Shown here piece after piece: positions 21,448-31,885 of a DNA stretch of 64,000 nt. The stretch covers positions 4,593,818 to 4,657,817 of the forward strand of contig BCHH01000001.1 of NCBI GenBank assembly GCA_001599595.1. Reading direction: 5' to 3'. This stretch comes from Beverwykella pulmonaria (Eukaryota; Ascomycota; Dothideomycetes; Pleosporales; Melanommataceae). The notes beneath the pieces were generated by a model. That model did no database searches, was not told the DNA's origin, and was given only the letters and a program-made list of their open reading frames with translations. Each line of letters opens with the position of its first letter. The stretch's first letter is position 1. The position numbers and the translations under genes are program-made.

Positions 21448-24074
21448 TCATTGGCAGACCTCAGGGAACGACGTCAAGTCACTGTCGAAACAGGAGTCAA
21501 AATCGAGACCACCCTGTTCCGGAATCTGTCCGTTGAAGCTACGATTCGAACTATCCATCATAAGCTGCAGTCGCGCTTGCGATGTTCGTTGAGCTTCTTG
21601 CACAGCACTGGGGGGTTGGATGCCAGACCGTGTCGAAGAATCAACAGCAAAATCGTAATGACCATATGATTCCTGTCGGAACGGCCGCATATCTAATGGT
21701 TCGGAATACGGTGTTTGCTTGGATGCGGAAGGACCTGGTATAGGTGCAGAAGCAGATGGGGCCTGTTTAGCACAAGTTTTAGCGACTTCGAAAACGCCGG
21801 GACATACACGATTCAGTCGCCTTTGTAAGGATTGCTCTAGCTCCTTGCCAGAACTTATCAGGCGCTCTAGTAGATCTAAAATGATCTCCTCCTGTTCTTT
21901 GACTTGTTGAGTGCACCGTTGCAAGCGATAATCACTTTCTTGTTGCGACTGCTGCAATTGGTGCTCATGCTCCCGCTGAGTATGAATCAGACGATTGTTG
22001 GACGCTTCTAGCTCATTGCCTAGTATGATTATTCGTCGCTCTTTGGCTTCAAGGTCTTCTTCGATCTTCTGAACGATCTCTTGTGCTCTATTGCTCTTGA
22101 CTCTGTGAGTCCGAGGGCGTCGGGCCTTGTCGTGCAAGTAACTGACTCCAGTGGTAAGTTGAAGGGGCGGCGCCTCTTGTCCAGGGTTTGTGAGATTCCA
22201 GATGAGTCGCCATGATTCGGACGCGGCCATCCTCAAGCTTGGACAGTTCGGAGTACGAAGATGCAAAGGGCTACCGTCCTTGGAGCTGGAACATGATTGG
22301 CTGATGCATTTACGAACACATCCCCCAGTGGTTCTGTGCTCAATGAGATTTTTTTCTGCCTTTCTCCCATCCTCTGGGTAGTCCAACAGCATACAGCATT
22401 CAATACATATGATGATTTGATGATTGGTTCTTAAGTCGCGAATAAGCTCAGATATGGTGCCATTCGTACCTTGACAATTTTGAGTTTCAAACAACGGGCA
22501 TGGCATCAATGAGTCGTTCAAGGAAGAAGACTTGTCCTCTGCGCTGGGTCGACTCAAATCTCGATTCGGCTTCTTTGAAGGCGGCTCATCGTTATTCTCC
22601 TGTCCTTCACAAGATCCCCAGTCCTGAGAATACGGCCGCTTCAGACTTTGCAAACTTCCCGAACCATTCCCGGAAGTTATCGAGCTCTTTGAAGAGCTAC
22701 TCGGTGCAGAGCTGCTTTCAGCATCCCCTAGTGATTCCGCGCTATAGGGCGTATCAGCAGATGCAGATGAAGAATCTTCGTGACTCTCGTGGTCCTGATT
22801 ATCTGACTCCGTTCGGTTTTGTGAAGCCAGGATACCCATCATCTCCACTAGAAGCTTCCTAGAAGATGTTCTGAGGAAGTTTTTCTCTGAACACCTTTGC
22901 AAGATAGCAGCTGGGTCAGGGGTACTTGTGATTGAGTCCAAGTCCGACAGCGTAAGAGATGACACATGCTCCACATCGCTTGCTCCTAGAATCCATTCTT
23001 TTATCTGAACGTTTGCGCCGATAGTCGAGGCCGATTCGCAGCGTTGTTTGACAGAAGAGGCATTGATCGGTGGTGTATAAATCACTGATGATTTCCGCAT
23101 GAACTCGCTATTAAGGCTTGATGCGTTGTCGAGGTTATCTTGCGATGCGCCCTCCATCGTAGCCTCAACCATTGGTACGACGTCTTCTCGTGTATCGGGG
23201 TGCGCTTTGTGTGCATCGCTCTCTGATCCTCTACTGGAGCCAGACCCAGGGATATCGGCCGCTGGGGTGTAACTGGGCCTTTTTTGGAAGTTGACTATAG
23301 AATCTAGTGTCGAGTGCTGCGACCACCATGTGTTATGTCTTTCGTTTGGCTGGCCAACCATCGGGTAGTTGCTAAACGGGAAATTCTGTGTCATTGGAGA
23401 ATATTTTTCTCCGTAGACTCGTAAGGACGGGTCTTCGTAGAAGCCACTATCACAGGAACGTTCCGAATTTTCGAAGAAATCATGTTCGTAACCGTTGAAA
23501 GCAGGTGCAGATATGAACGACTGAAGGCCGAGGTGCGATGTCGAGCCACTATCGGTCTGTCTCAAGGCTGGTTGTCTGCTTGTAATACGACAATCATCCA
23601 TCCGGGTTTTTTGTAGGTTGGGACCACCATAGAGTCCACTTGTGGACTCTATCGAACCAATTTGTAGATTTTGCGGTGTACTTGTCAAATACACTTGGCC
23701 AGAGGTTGGGGATATGTCCCTTGAAACGATTGGTTTCGAGTGCGCATTACTATTCGTCTCTAAAGGGCGGGTATGCTTGACATTGGTCTTGTTCTTCTTT
23801 ATGCCCCACTTCCTAAGCTGGAATCTGTACTGCGACTCACTGCTAGATATCAGATCACGTTCTTGCATTTAAGAAAACATACTGACGTGGCTTGAAAGCC
23901 ATAATCCCTTCCCATAAGGTTTTTGACTTCTACAAGACTCTTATTCTCTGTGATAAAGTGGTGCACAATTTTGGCCTGACACGAAGCCCATGTTGTTTCA
24001 GCGATCCGCTTCGTTCTGGTGAGTGGTTTGGGTTTGCGGTCGACTGGGTGACTGCCTGCGGAGGTTTGCAGCAT
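21448..24074 (-). CDS. Clr5-domain protein with coiled coil
   Basis: Two exons, 24074-23887 and 23839-21448, give 859 residues. The 47-bp intron (GTCAGT ... GCAG) falls inside the Clr5 domain. Splicing joins GRDYGFQAT to ESQYRFQLRKWGIKKN, which restores the domain (about residues 28-79). Family members occur in fungal, often DNA-associated, proteins of unknown detail. A Ser-rich disordered middle follows, then a Cys/His cluster near residues 540-580 (CIECC ... GGCVRKCISQSC). A long coiled coil near 640-740 precedes a low-complexity tail. The first ATG in frame is at 24074. A regulatory role is inferred from the domain. Confidence 0.78.
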
Positions 24075-24545
24075 GCTCACGGACTAGAGGCAGCGCATAC
24101 GCCTGCCATATCAGGGTATAAAATAACAGGACAACTGCGATCGAGCTGCCCAGGTAAGCACGCTGAAGTGATAAATGGTGTAGTAGAGCAGAAGGGACGT
24201 CCTCGAGAGTAGAGCTGGTCAATAGCGAGGTGACCTGCATCTTGGCTACATGTGGGAAGGCTGACCGCATGTTGTTTCAACTTGCGCGGAGCTGAACAAG
24301 TTGTTCGACACAGCCAGGGGCATCAACGCCATCCGCCAAGACACCATCTGCAGCCACATGGGCGCAGCTTCTGTCGTGCCCTTCAGGCTCTCCACAACAA
24401 CTTGTTCGCATCTTGTATCGCAGCAACTCATACTAGGTGTACCTACACGTATGGCGCAGAGCAGTCACGACAAATTAATCAAGTCCCGTTCAATGTATCT
24501 CCACCACCATAGAAAAGAGACGGACTTGTTTTGTCTGCGACTATG
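24075..24545. other. intergenic, no gene seen
   Basis: Short overlapping frames on both strands are not supported by motifs. The stretch probably contains the Clr5 gene promoter. Confidence 0.4.
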
Positions 24546-25039
24546 AGAACAAAATGACAAGAACCACCAGAAAGTATATTTGAACTTCGCCAGAAGACTA
24601 ATTTCTGGGTCTACTGAATTTTTTTGATGAAGAATTAATTATCAGACCATGTCAGTACTTAGCTCTAACAACAGCACCCGAGAACGACATTTTCCCGCAC
24701 GAAGTTCATTTCGAGAGTCTCGAGAAACACCACGTCTTGTCCACCGGCTTACGTCGCCCTGAGATTCTTCGAGAAAGCGGTAGCATCTTCCATGACACTG
24801 ATGCATTCGACATCAAGTCCATGAGCGCCATCACCAAAAGAAGCGTCTTGTGTATTGGTTACGCCGTAGACAAGAAGCTATTACTATGGCCGCTATTTCT
24901 CACGTGCTCAATCACAGCCACTGTCGCGGTAGTAGTGGGCGAGATGACGCGAAGTGTCGTAGCTGGTGCTGAGGTAGGAAGTTTTGTTGGAGCTTTATTT
25001 GGTCTGATTTGGGCCTATGTGATGTGGTTGTCCGGCTGA
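24546..25039 (+). pseudogene. orphan 3' exon of a membrane protein
   Basis: An open frame of about 164 codons runs from a TGA near 24543 to the stop at 25039 but lacks an early ATG. It reads LEKHHVLSTGLRRPEILRES and continues into two hydrophobic segments near its end (LLLWPLFLTCSITATVAVVV and VGSFVGALFGLIWAYVMWL). This is the C-terminus of a protein with two predicted membrane helices, with the upstream exons missing or unrecognisable. I do not recognise a named family. It abuts the NTPase remnant in opposite orientation, so the locus is rearranged. Confidence 0.5.
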
Positions 25040-25175
25040 GATATTGGAGTACACAAATGAGCAGCTCGAGGACGTCCTCGACATTACTGGTTGGCCGCGT
25101 AACGTCGTAGCTTTCAGATAGTCTAACAAGATCTGGTAGAGTGGATAGCATCGTCGTGCTAAGGAACCGAGAATC
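25040..25175 (-). pseudogene. P-loop NTPase (NLR-like) remnant, downstream half
   Basis: Minus-strand frames read ILGSLARR and, in a shifted frame, STLPDLVRLSESYDVTRPTS and VEDVLELLICV. These fit the part after the Walker A region in fungal NACHT-type proteins. The sequence joins directly to 28697-28931 when the inserted Tc1-like element and one TA are removed. It then stops abruptly against the exon at 25039. Confidence 0.6.
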
Positions 25176-25177
25176 TA

Positions 25178-25234
25178 TTGTATTCAAAAATCGGGGTAAT
25201 GCTTGGCGACATCGCTTAATTCTTCGCGACCCGC
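25178..25234. repeat. left terminal inverted repeat of Tc1-like element
   Basis: It starts TTGTATTCAAAAATCGGGG and ends CGACCCGC. It is the exact reverse complement of 28638-28694 by my reading. Confidence 0.88.
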
Positions 25235-25402
25235 CCCCTTTGCAGGGAAACACGCAAATCCAGTGAATCAGTGGATGTTAACGTGAATATCCCCCATTTA
25301 ATGCGCTGTAAGTTACCCAAGTAGGATAGTAAATGAGGCTGACTTTTGTTGTTGCAGTTGGCTTAAATTGACAACTTTTTTGACGCGGTTTTTAACGCGT
25401 AA

Positions 25403-27260
25403 TATGGCCAAACGTAAGGCTGCTGCCGCGCCAGCTAATGAAGCTCCACTAGCCAAATTAACGCGTTCTGCAAAGGCTCCTACTCCAAAGAAGGTGCTAG
25501 CACTAGGACTAGCAAAGAAGGCACCAGCCAAGAAGAAGGCACTAGCCAAGAAGCAGGCACCAGCCCAGAAATCCACACTGCAGGTCAGCTGGCGTAGGCC
25601 TTTGGAGGAGGGCCCATCTGGCTTGTCTGCTCCACTGTCGTCGCCGCCTTTTCTGCAATTTGGCAACGCTCTTAGCAAGATAGATCTCACGCAAGAGGCT
25701 ACACCTAAATGTCCTGCGCTAGAGTATGTTTTGTCATCCTCACTAGTGCAAGAGACTAATTATATTGTTGCCTAGCAATACAGCGTGCTTATAAATAGGA
25801 GCAGGAAGGCAAGGGATACACTAGAGGAGGTTGCTAAGACGTTTGTTACTATAGCAGACATTAAGATGGCAATAGAGTTGCTGCTGTGGAGCCCTTAGGC
25901 TAAGCTTAAGGGCAGAGAATACACCTATCTTAGTCACTCTGTTAGCTATAAACTTGACTAGAGCAAGTTAGTGTAGTGCTATACTTCACTTGTTAACTTT
26001 AGCAACAGTAAGGGGAGAAAGATGTAGAGCTTAATCAACTACTAAGTTTAGCAACCTAGCACTATTGTAGGGCGTGTTAAACTAAAGCTTAAAGTAAGGG
26101 TGCAAGCAGCTGCTTTAGCAAAGGCCTTTTTAAAGAACTAGTTATTTAATAAGCTACTATTATTAGATCCTGTTACTACGCCTATAAGCAAGACTTATAC
26201 AAATTAGCTGTTAAAGGAGAATAAAGCTCTAGATAAAGCTACTTGCCTACGCATTAAGGCAGACCACATTACCTTAATTTATAAGTACTAGGCTTGTAGG
26301 GTCACTGCCTGTACAAATTACACAAAGTAGTGCTATGTTTACTAAGCCACGCAGCAGCACTTTAAGATAAGGGAGAATAAGATAGAGAGCTTTGCCAATA
26401 TGTGCCTTACGTGAGAGGATGGCGCTGCAGTTACCTTTCTGCCTATCTAATTAATAGAGCTCTAGCAGACAAGGCTAAACAAGCTTCTTGTAAACCCTTA
26501 TAATAGTTAGGCCTAAGATAGCAAGAAGAAGAAAAGACGTCTATCCTTATTATTATCTAGTGATAATGAGAAGATGTATTTCTAACGTATAATAAAGGAG
26601 CAGGAAAAGCAAGATCTTTAAAACTAGGCCATGCAGATGCAGGAGCGCGCTAAGGAGGCGGAAGAGAAGCAGGAGCAGCAAGCTCTAGACTGCAAGATAG
26701 CTAAAAGACTGCTAAACACTAGGTTTCTTAGTTAGCAGTTTAGTCTAGGATACCCACCTTTTGCTAGTGTTCCCCAACCCCTATACTAGTTACTATATTA
26801 GCCTACTGTGCCACCTACTACAGCTACTCTAGCTGCTTATATTCTGCCTACAGAAGCTCCAAAATTACCCCCTAGGGTGGCTAGTTTAAGTCCTGTTACT
26901 AGCGTGGGGAAAGCTAACAATTACAGCACTGTAAAGGCTTTTTTTAAGTAGCTAGTTGCAGAGCAGGACAATAAGGATAGAGGCAAGTATAAGCGCACTT
27001 ACAAAGTGGCTATTAAGCAGATGTAGAGTGTAGAGGATCTAAAGGAGATGTCAAATACTAGCAGCGCGCTATATTACCTTGCTATTAATAAACTATTTAA
27101 GCTTAAGGATAGAGTTGTTTAACACTTTAGAAGCAACTTACGCAGGTATAAACTAGTGTTTTAAGGCGCTAGTATTCTTCTAAGCGTAGGTAGAGGTGGA
27201 GGCAGTGTAGGAGATAATAAGAATGTAGATGCGTAGGAGAAGCTGTATATTAGGGTGGTG
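25403..27260 (+). pseudogene. second frame of the Tc1-like element, Lys/Ala-rich start
   Basis: An ATG at 25403 opens 124 codons. The N-terminus is basic and repetitive (KKAPAKKKALAKKQAPAQK), like a histone H1 tail, and is followed by SWRRPLEEGPSG. Beyond the TAG near 25773 the same frame continues for hundreds of codons with scattered TAG/TAA stops. It contains a charged helix (MQMQERAKEAEEKQEQQALD) and a Pro-rich part. It lies within the same terminal repeats as the transposase. I do not recognise the family; an accessory DNA-binding role is a guess. Confidence 0.5.
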
Positions 27261-27439
27261 ATAATTGTTATTTTTTTGTGGCTTAGCAGAGAGTTGCACA
27301 TTTTCCTATTTTTAACATTATACAGTAATAATACAATATCTACCCACCTTACAACCTTACTCCTACTCCCACTCTCTTTTACTATGCTGCTCCTGCGCCC
27401 TCAACTCTGCTTGCATTTAATCTAGCTTATCCTGCTATA

Positions 27440-28340
27440 TGTAAAGCCTACTAGCTAAATATTTAAAGTGCTTCTGCGCGAAGCAATCACACTTGCTTAT
27501 CTACACAGCTGCTATTAAGAACGCACCAAAGTTAGGATAATTAGCCCTTATCTATATGTAATTCTGCTTAATCCACGCCTTTAGGACGCTAAAGGTAAGC
27601 TTAATAGGATTGTAATCTAGTAAGTATAGCAGCAAGTATTATACAATGTGGCCAGCAGCCTCTATAAGCTAAGTTATGTTGTTATTTGTATAGATGCTGA
27701 CATTATCTAGGATAATAACAAGAGAACAATTTCTATACACGCTACTTAGCGTAGGTAGCAGCCTCTCCTAGATCTACTTAACAAAGTCCTTATAGCTAAA
27801 ATACCCTCTCTTTATACCTGTACAAGGCAGATACCTGTTAACAGTATATGCAGGAAGGATAGCATATGTGTTCCCACGCTTAATATCCTGCGTGTAGCGC
27901 GCTGGGTCACTAATAGGCCTATAAGCTTTGTGCCGCCATCTACTCTTCTTATTAAATATAGACTTGTTAAGAAACACTAAATTGTCTGCTGCAAAGCGCC
28001 AGAGGCTGTTGCAATAGGACTTACAGAGGTTATTATTACAGTTAATAGAGAACAGCTGCATTGTATGTTTGCTCCATCCTTGTGCAGTAAGATACCTGCT
28101 AATTGTAGGCTGCAAACAGTTTACACCTTACTCTATGAACAGCTAGTATTAAATCTCATCCTAATAGAGCCAGCCGCTCTAGAGAAGGTGTTCAAACAAG
28201 GCCTCTCTATCCTCAACGCTAATTTTAGAAGGCCTCCTAAGAATACGCGTTGGCAGCCGCTACACTGTGCCCTTGTCCCGCACGCTTCTCTCCACATTGT
28301 ATACTGCATGGAGCAAACAACCTTTGTAATTGGCGATAGT
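27440..28340 (-). pseudogene. Tc1/mariner-type DDE transposase relic
   Basis: Minus-strand frames show a helix-turn-helix part (RPSKISVEDREALFEHLL, then QPTISRYLTAQGWSKHTMQL). The DDE core follows with RWRHKAYRPISDPARYTQDI and YAILPAYTVNRYLPCTGIKR. The first catalytic region reads VFLNKSIFNKK, where the family has Asp-Glu, so the first Asp is lost. The second Asp survives in LDNVSIYTNN. The last region reads LDYNPIKLTFSVLKAWI with Lys in place of the catalytic Glu. All these are G to A type changes. It cannot be active. Confidence 0.78.
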
Positions 28341-28637
28341 TTGAGCATGCTAGCCTAGCAAGAGGAAGTGATAAACACGGAGTTGAACAGGATTAGTTAA
28401 ACCGCGCGTGCTGGTGAGAGGAGGCAGTCGTGGCTGTATAGGTTTTGCGAGTTGATTAAGCCTGTGGGCTTAAAACATGGCCCGCGGAGGTCTCTGCAAC
28501 TACAAAAAGTTGTTAGTATAAGCAATTTGTATAGTAATATACAGCCTCACTTTCTAGGAGCAATATTAACGCGTTATGGGTGTTTACTGACGCGACATAG
28601 GGATATTCACAAAAGTTGAGGTTTTGGCGGGCAAAAC

Positions 28638-28694
28638 GCGGGTCGCGAAGAATTAAGCGATGTCGCCAAGCATTACCCCGATTTTTGAATACAA
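28638..28694. repeat. right terminal inverted repeat of Tc1-like element
   Basis: This 57-bp reverse complement of 25178-25234 is followed by TA at 28695-28696. Confidence 0.88.
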
Positions 28695-28696
28695 TA

Positions 28697-28931
28697 GATG
28701 GTCCGTGCTTCTAGACTCTCTGGAACGTCGCGGCTGCAGAAGATGTTACCACACAGCGCTCTTTCTCAGCAGAAAGCCTAAGATCATCAACAATGCCAGA
28801 AAAACCGACTTGCCTGATCCCAGCTTGCCCGTGAATACCAGCGTGCAAGAGTCGGAGCAGTCTCTCCACGTTTGATACTCCGCAAGTCGCATGAAGGAGG
28901 ATGCATTGCCGGCCTTCCTGGCTTGATTCAA
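28697..28931 (-). pseudogene. P-loop NTPase (NLR-like) remnant, Walker A half
   Basis: The minus-strand frame reads AEYQTWRDCSDSCTLVFTGK and then LGSGKSVFLALL, a Walker A motif (GKLGSGKS). After a frameshift it reads CSRDVPESLEARTI, which leads into the half at 25040-25175. This is the start of a NACHT-type NTPase as found in fungal NOD-like receptors. The gene lacks its N-terminal effector domain and its C-terminal repeats. Confidence 0.68.
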
Positions 28932-29692
28932 TATTGCCTAATAGTTTTAGGTGGAGCCTAAGTCAAGCACGCGTAGATTTGTGGCTATCTTGTGTTGATG
29001 CGATGCGGTTTTGAATTATTTTTTGGATAGGGCTCTGAACCCCGAGTTTTCTTCCTCTTTGATTGAGTTTACCTACTGGTCAAGCTTGCTGCAAAAAGTC
29101 TGCAGCTTAGCATCGCTCATTGCTGAAGCAAATTGCTAAAAGGTTGATTTCTGTCTGAATTTTAATACAGTAGAACCTCGTTAATACGATCTTATTTCTC
29201 GTGAACTAATAAATAATATTTTGGCACAAATTACTACAAGCAGGGCCTCCATCTTACTTCCATCTGACATGTCAGATCTGTCATTCCTGAAATATGAACT
29301 GAATACTTTTCCACAATCACGATGATCGCATTAATTGTGAGTTTCCCCGATTGGTGGTTTATATCTCAGACCCTAGCACGACACAACCAGTCTTCCAAGC
29401 TTCGCTAGAACAACTCAAAACGGTAGTGCCGAAATATATATTAAACAGGGTATTACTACCAATAAGACAATCGACCGCTCACTATTTAGCTCTAGTGCGT
29501 CCTCTTTCGTTCATGTTAGGGAAATGTGCTGCCCTAGACAACCTCATTATGAAAGGAGCAAGGGCTTGGCAGGAATGTTTTTCGGACAACGTTTCCGCTA
29601 TCCAAGGCGGAAGATTTTGGTAGTGAGATCCTAGTTTATAGTGATTGTAATTAACAAAGGAGCTTCAGGGTAGGTTAAGCAGATCTTTTTGA
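28932..29692. other. intergenic with an orphan pogo-type terminal repeat
   Basis: At 29166-29185 TA is followed by CAGTAGAACCTCGTTAAT, which looks like a pogo/Tigger-type transposon end. No matching inverted end is seen nearby. A plus frame at 29351-29623 lacks an ATG and has no recognisable domain. No gene is supported. Confidence 0.4.
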
Positions 29693-29704
29693 GATATATA
29701 AGAG
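29693..29704 (+). promoter_or_regulatory. TATA-like element of the pectate lyase gene
   Basis: GATATATAAGAG lies about 150 bp before the ATG at 29848 and is followed by a pyrimidine-rich leader. This is a plausible core promoter; the assignment is inferred from position. Confidence 0.4.
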
Positions 29705-29847
29705 CTGTTGTTGACGACGAGTGTAGGCTTCATTCTGCACTCGTAGTCCAGATTCATATCTTCTCTTTTCGACCAGGCTTTCTTCAAACTATCCTTCACC
29801 AGGATACTTAATCTTTAAACCATCTCTATATTCCCACCAATCTCATC

Positions 29848-30857
29848 ATGCATCTTCTCAGCACCGTCGCAGTTGCCCTGACTGCTGCCTCTTCTGCTTA
29901 TGCCGTTCCTATGGAGAAACGCGCTGCTATCGTCAACGAGCTTGTCGGTTACGCTGCCGGAACAACAGGAGGAGGATCAGGGGCTGGCACCACGGTCACC
30001 ACCTGCGCTGCACTGGCCGCTGCCGTCAAAGTTGGAGGCGTGATCAATATCAATGGCATACTCGACGGCTGCGACATTGTTCAGGTCAAGGTCGGCAACA
30101 CGTCCATCCTTGGTGTTGGTGCTAACTCTGGTATGTCTCCCCTGATCTATTATGGTCGAGCTAGGGAACTAACAATTGTAAAGGATTGAAGAACGGTGGC
30201 TTCCAAGTCCGCAAGATCTCCAACGTTATCATCCGCAACCTGAAGCTGAGCGTGGCACCTGAGGGGAAAGACCTGATTGACATCGACGAATCAACCAATA
30301 TCTGGGTTGATCACTGCGATTTTTCGTCCATTGGCCTAGTAGGCGACAAAGACACCTACGATGGTTTGCTCGACGCCAAGCACGGAAGTGACTTTCTCAC
30401 ATTCTCTTGGAACAAGTTCCACGACCACTGGAAGGGTTCTCTTGTCGGACACTCAGATAACAACGCAGACGAAGACACCGGAAAACTGCACGTCACTTAT
30501 CACCACAACTTGTTCGAGAACGTAAACTCGCGTCTTCCTTCAGTGCGCTTCGGAACTGCGCATGTCTACTCTAGCTGCTACAACAATGGCCCTACGTCGG
30601 GTATTAACTCGCGTATGGGCGCTATTGTTTTCGTCGAAGAGAACAGCTTCACGGACACACAGCTTGCGATCGTCACCAACTTAGACTCCGATCTCGAGGG
30701 CTTTGCATCCGAAAAGAACAACCTTTATGTCAACAGCCCCACAAGGATCACGCAGACTAAGAGTTTGACTGTGCCGTACAAGTACACTGTCGATCCTGCT
30801 GCGAGTGCTTGCGCAATTGTGCGCAAGAGTGCTGGTACCGGCATCGTCACCTTCTAA
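29848..30857 (+). CDS. secreted pectate lyase, PL1 family
   Basis: Two exons (29848-30130, 30184-30857) give 318 residues, and the 53-bp intron has a CTAAC branch site. Residues 1-19 form a signal peptide (LSTVAVALTAASSAYA), and MEKR nearby is a possible Kex2-type site. The parallel beta-helix lyase shows WVDHCDFSS, DGLLDAKHGSDFLTFSWNKF with the calcium-binding Asp positions, HDHWKGSLVGHSDNN and the catalytic-Arg region RLPSVRFGTAHVY. It cleaves de-esterified pectin by beta-elimination outside the cell. It lacks a carbohydrate-binding module. It stands alone between transposon relics, which is common for fungal wall-degrading genes. The frame is intact and not RIP-mutated. Confidence 0.93.
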
Positions 30858-31189
30858 ATGGGGAATAGAGCAGAGATGACGAGAGGGAAAAAATTTATTC
30901 TTATACATACTTATTTTTCACCATTCATGAACATACCACCCAAGCAGTTTTTGGCTGTATTCAACTCCAGAGCTTAATTCTTTCCGACTTGATAATGGTT
31001 TGATAGCTGATGCTGACCGAAGGCTTAATTGAGTAATATAATAGCGCTGAAATAAGATGACACGAATGACATACGGTAAATAAGGCGGGATAACCTGAAA
31101 GAATGTAAAATATCTCATGAGCGAATATGAAAGATATAAGATTGCCTCTACTGCCTCATCTGCACGACCATAGCCCCTCCTTGGCAGAA
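30858..31189. other. intergenic, pectate lyase 3' region
   Basis: AT-rich sequence follows the stop codon. Frames on the minus strand have no recognisable motif. Confidence 0.4.
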
Positions 31190-31484
31190 ACAGTAGTGCA
31201 ACTGAGGCACTAACTGGTCCTTTTGGCTTTATGAAGAAAATTGTTAGAAAGAGTAGGGCACGTGCTGGGGGGAACGCACAACAGCAGACGCGCTGCAGCC
31301 GCTGTAAAGAAACGGGACACAATATTCGCACTTGTCAAAAGGATGCAGGAACTACTTTAGATTAGTTTGCAAGTTGTAGATAGTCTATACTTGCAGGCGT
31401 TGTAGAGTTATTCTGTTTTGCAGTCGCGTTTTGTTGGTGAGGGTGGCCACTCGCTTGTCCTGGCCGCTCGCTTATCGAATACGT
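31190..31484 (+). mobile_element. 3' fragment of a pogo-like element
   Basis: The plus strand encodes a zinc knuckle, CSRCKETGHNIRTC (about 31290-31335), that parallels the one at 1619-1933. The fragment ends with a terminal repeat (about 31430-31484) containing two CTCGCTT blocks and ACGT, then TA. The same layout is seen in the element at 1506-3357. The 5' part is missing. Confidence 0.7.
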
Positions 31485-31729
31485 TATCGCTAGAGTGAGG
31501 GTGGTGTCACGTCGGCATGGTAGGCAGAACCAAACTGATATATTGATGAGAACAATCAAGCTGCAGGCGTGATTGTCTATGGGTAAGGCTTTATATACAC
31601 GTGCACTCAGGTGGATCGTCGATCCTGCTGAAAGGCTGAGCGCCACAGTCGTATTCTTCAGCCATACACATCAGTCCATGTAGCACCGTCACGGGTGGTG
31701 TGTCCGATGATGTTCGATCCTCGAGGGGC
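31485..31729. other. spacer between pogo relics
   Basis: No gene is seen. It separates the pogo fragment from the dispersed repeat that begins near 31730. Confidence 0.4.
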
Positions 31730-31885
31730 GAGGTGTTCGGATGCCCATCTGTATGCCGCGTTAAAATGATGACGAAGCAAGCAGCTGGAAGTGAAACCAT
31801 GACCCTTTCCCTGTACCATGCATCCAAGCTTTTAACTATTCCCTGAGGTGGGTTCCGGCAAAGTAGGTCTTCGCTACGGCGCAGT
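31730..31885. repeat. dispersed repeat, copy 2
   Basis: It resembles 20642-20790 in the same orientation. It borders the truncated C-terminus of the pogo transposase relic. Confidence 0.6.

Larger units (their letters stand above)
25178..28694. mobile_element. Tc1-like transposon with two decayed frames
   Basis: The 3517-bp element has perfect 57-bp terminal inverted repeats and TA target duplications (25176-25177 and 28695-28696) within an ATCTAGAT target. It carries a DDE transposase relic on the minus strand (right half) and a separate long decayed frame on the plus strand (left half). It splits an NLR-like pseudogene. Stops and lost catalytic residues show it is inactive. Confidence 0.8.

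Noticed and set aside
20746..21669. 307-codon plus-strand frame
   Set aside because: It is antisense to the ankyrin units and the end of the Clr5 gene; its repeats are the reverse of the ankyrin repeats and it has no domain.
24912..25253. 113-codon minus-strand frame taken as a gene
   Set aside because: It crosses the left end of the Tc1-like element; only the part left of 25176 belongs to the NLR remnant.
29351..29623. 90-codon plus-strand frame before the pectate lyase
   Set aside because: It starts with TTG, has no early ATG and shows no motif.
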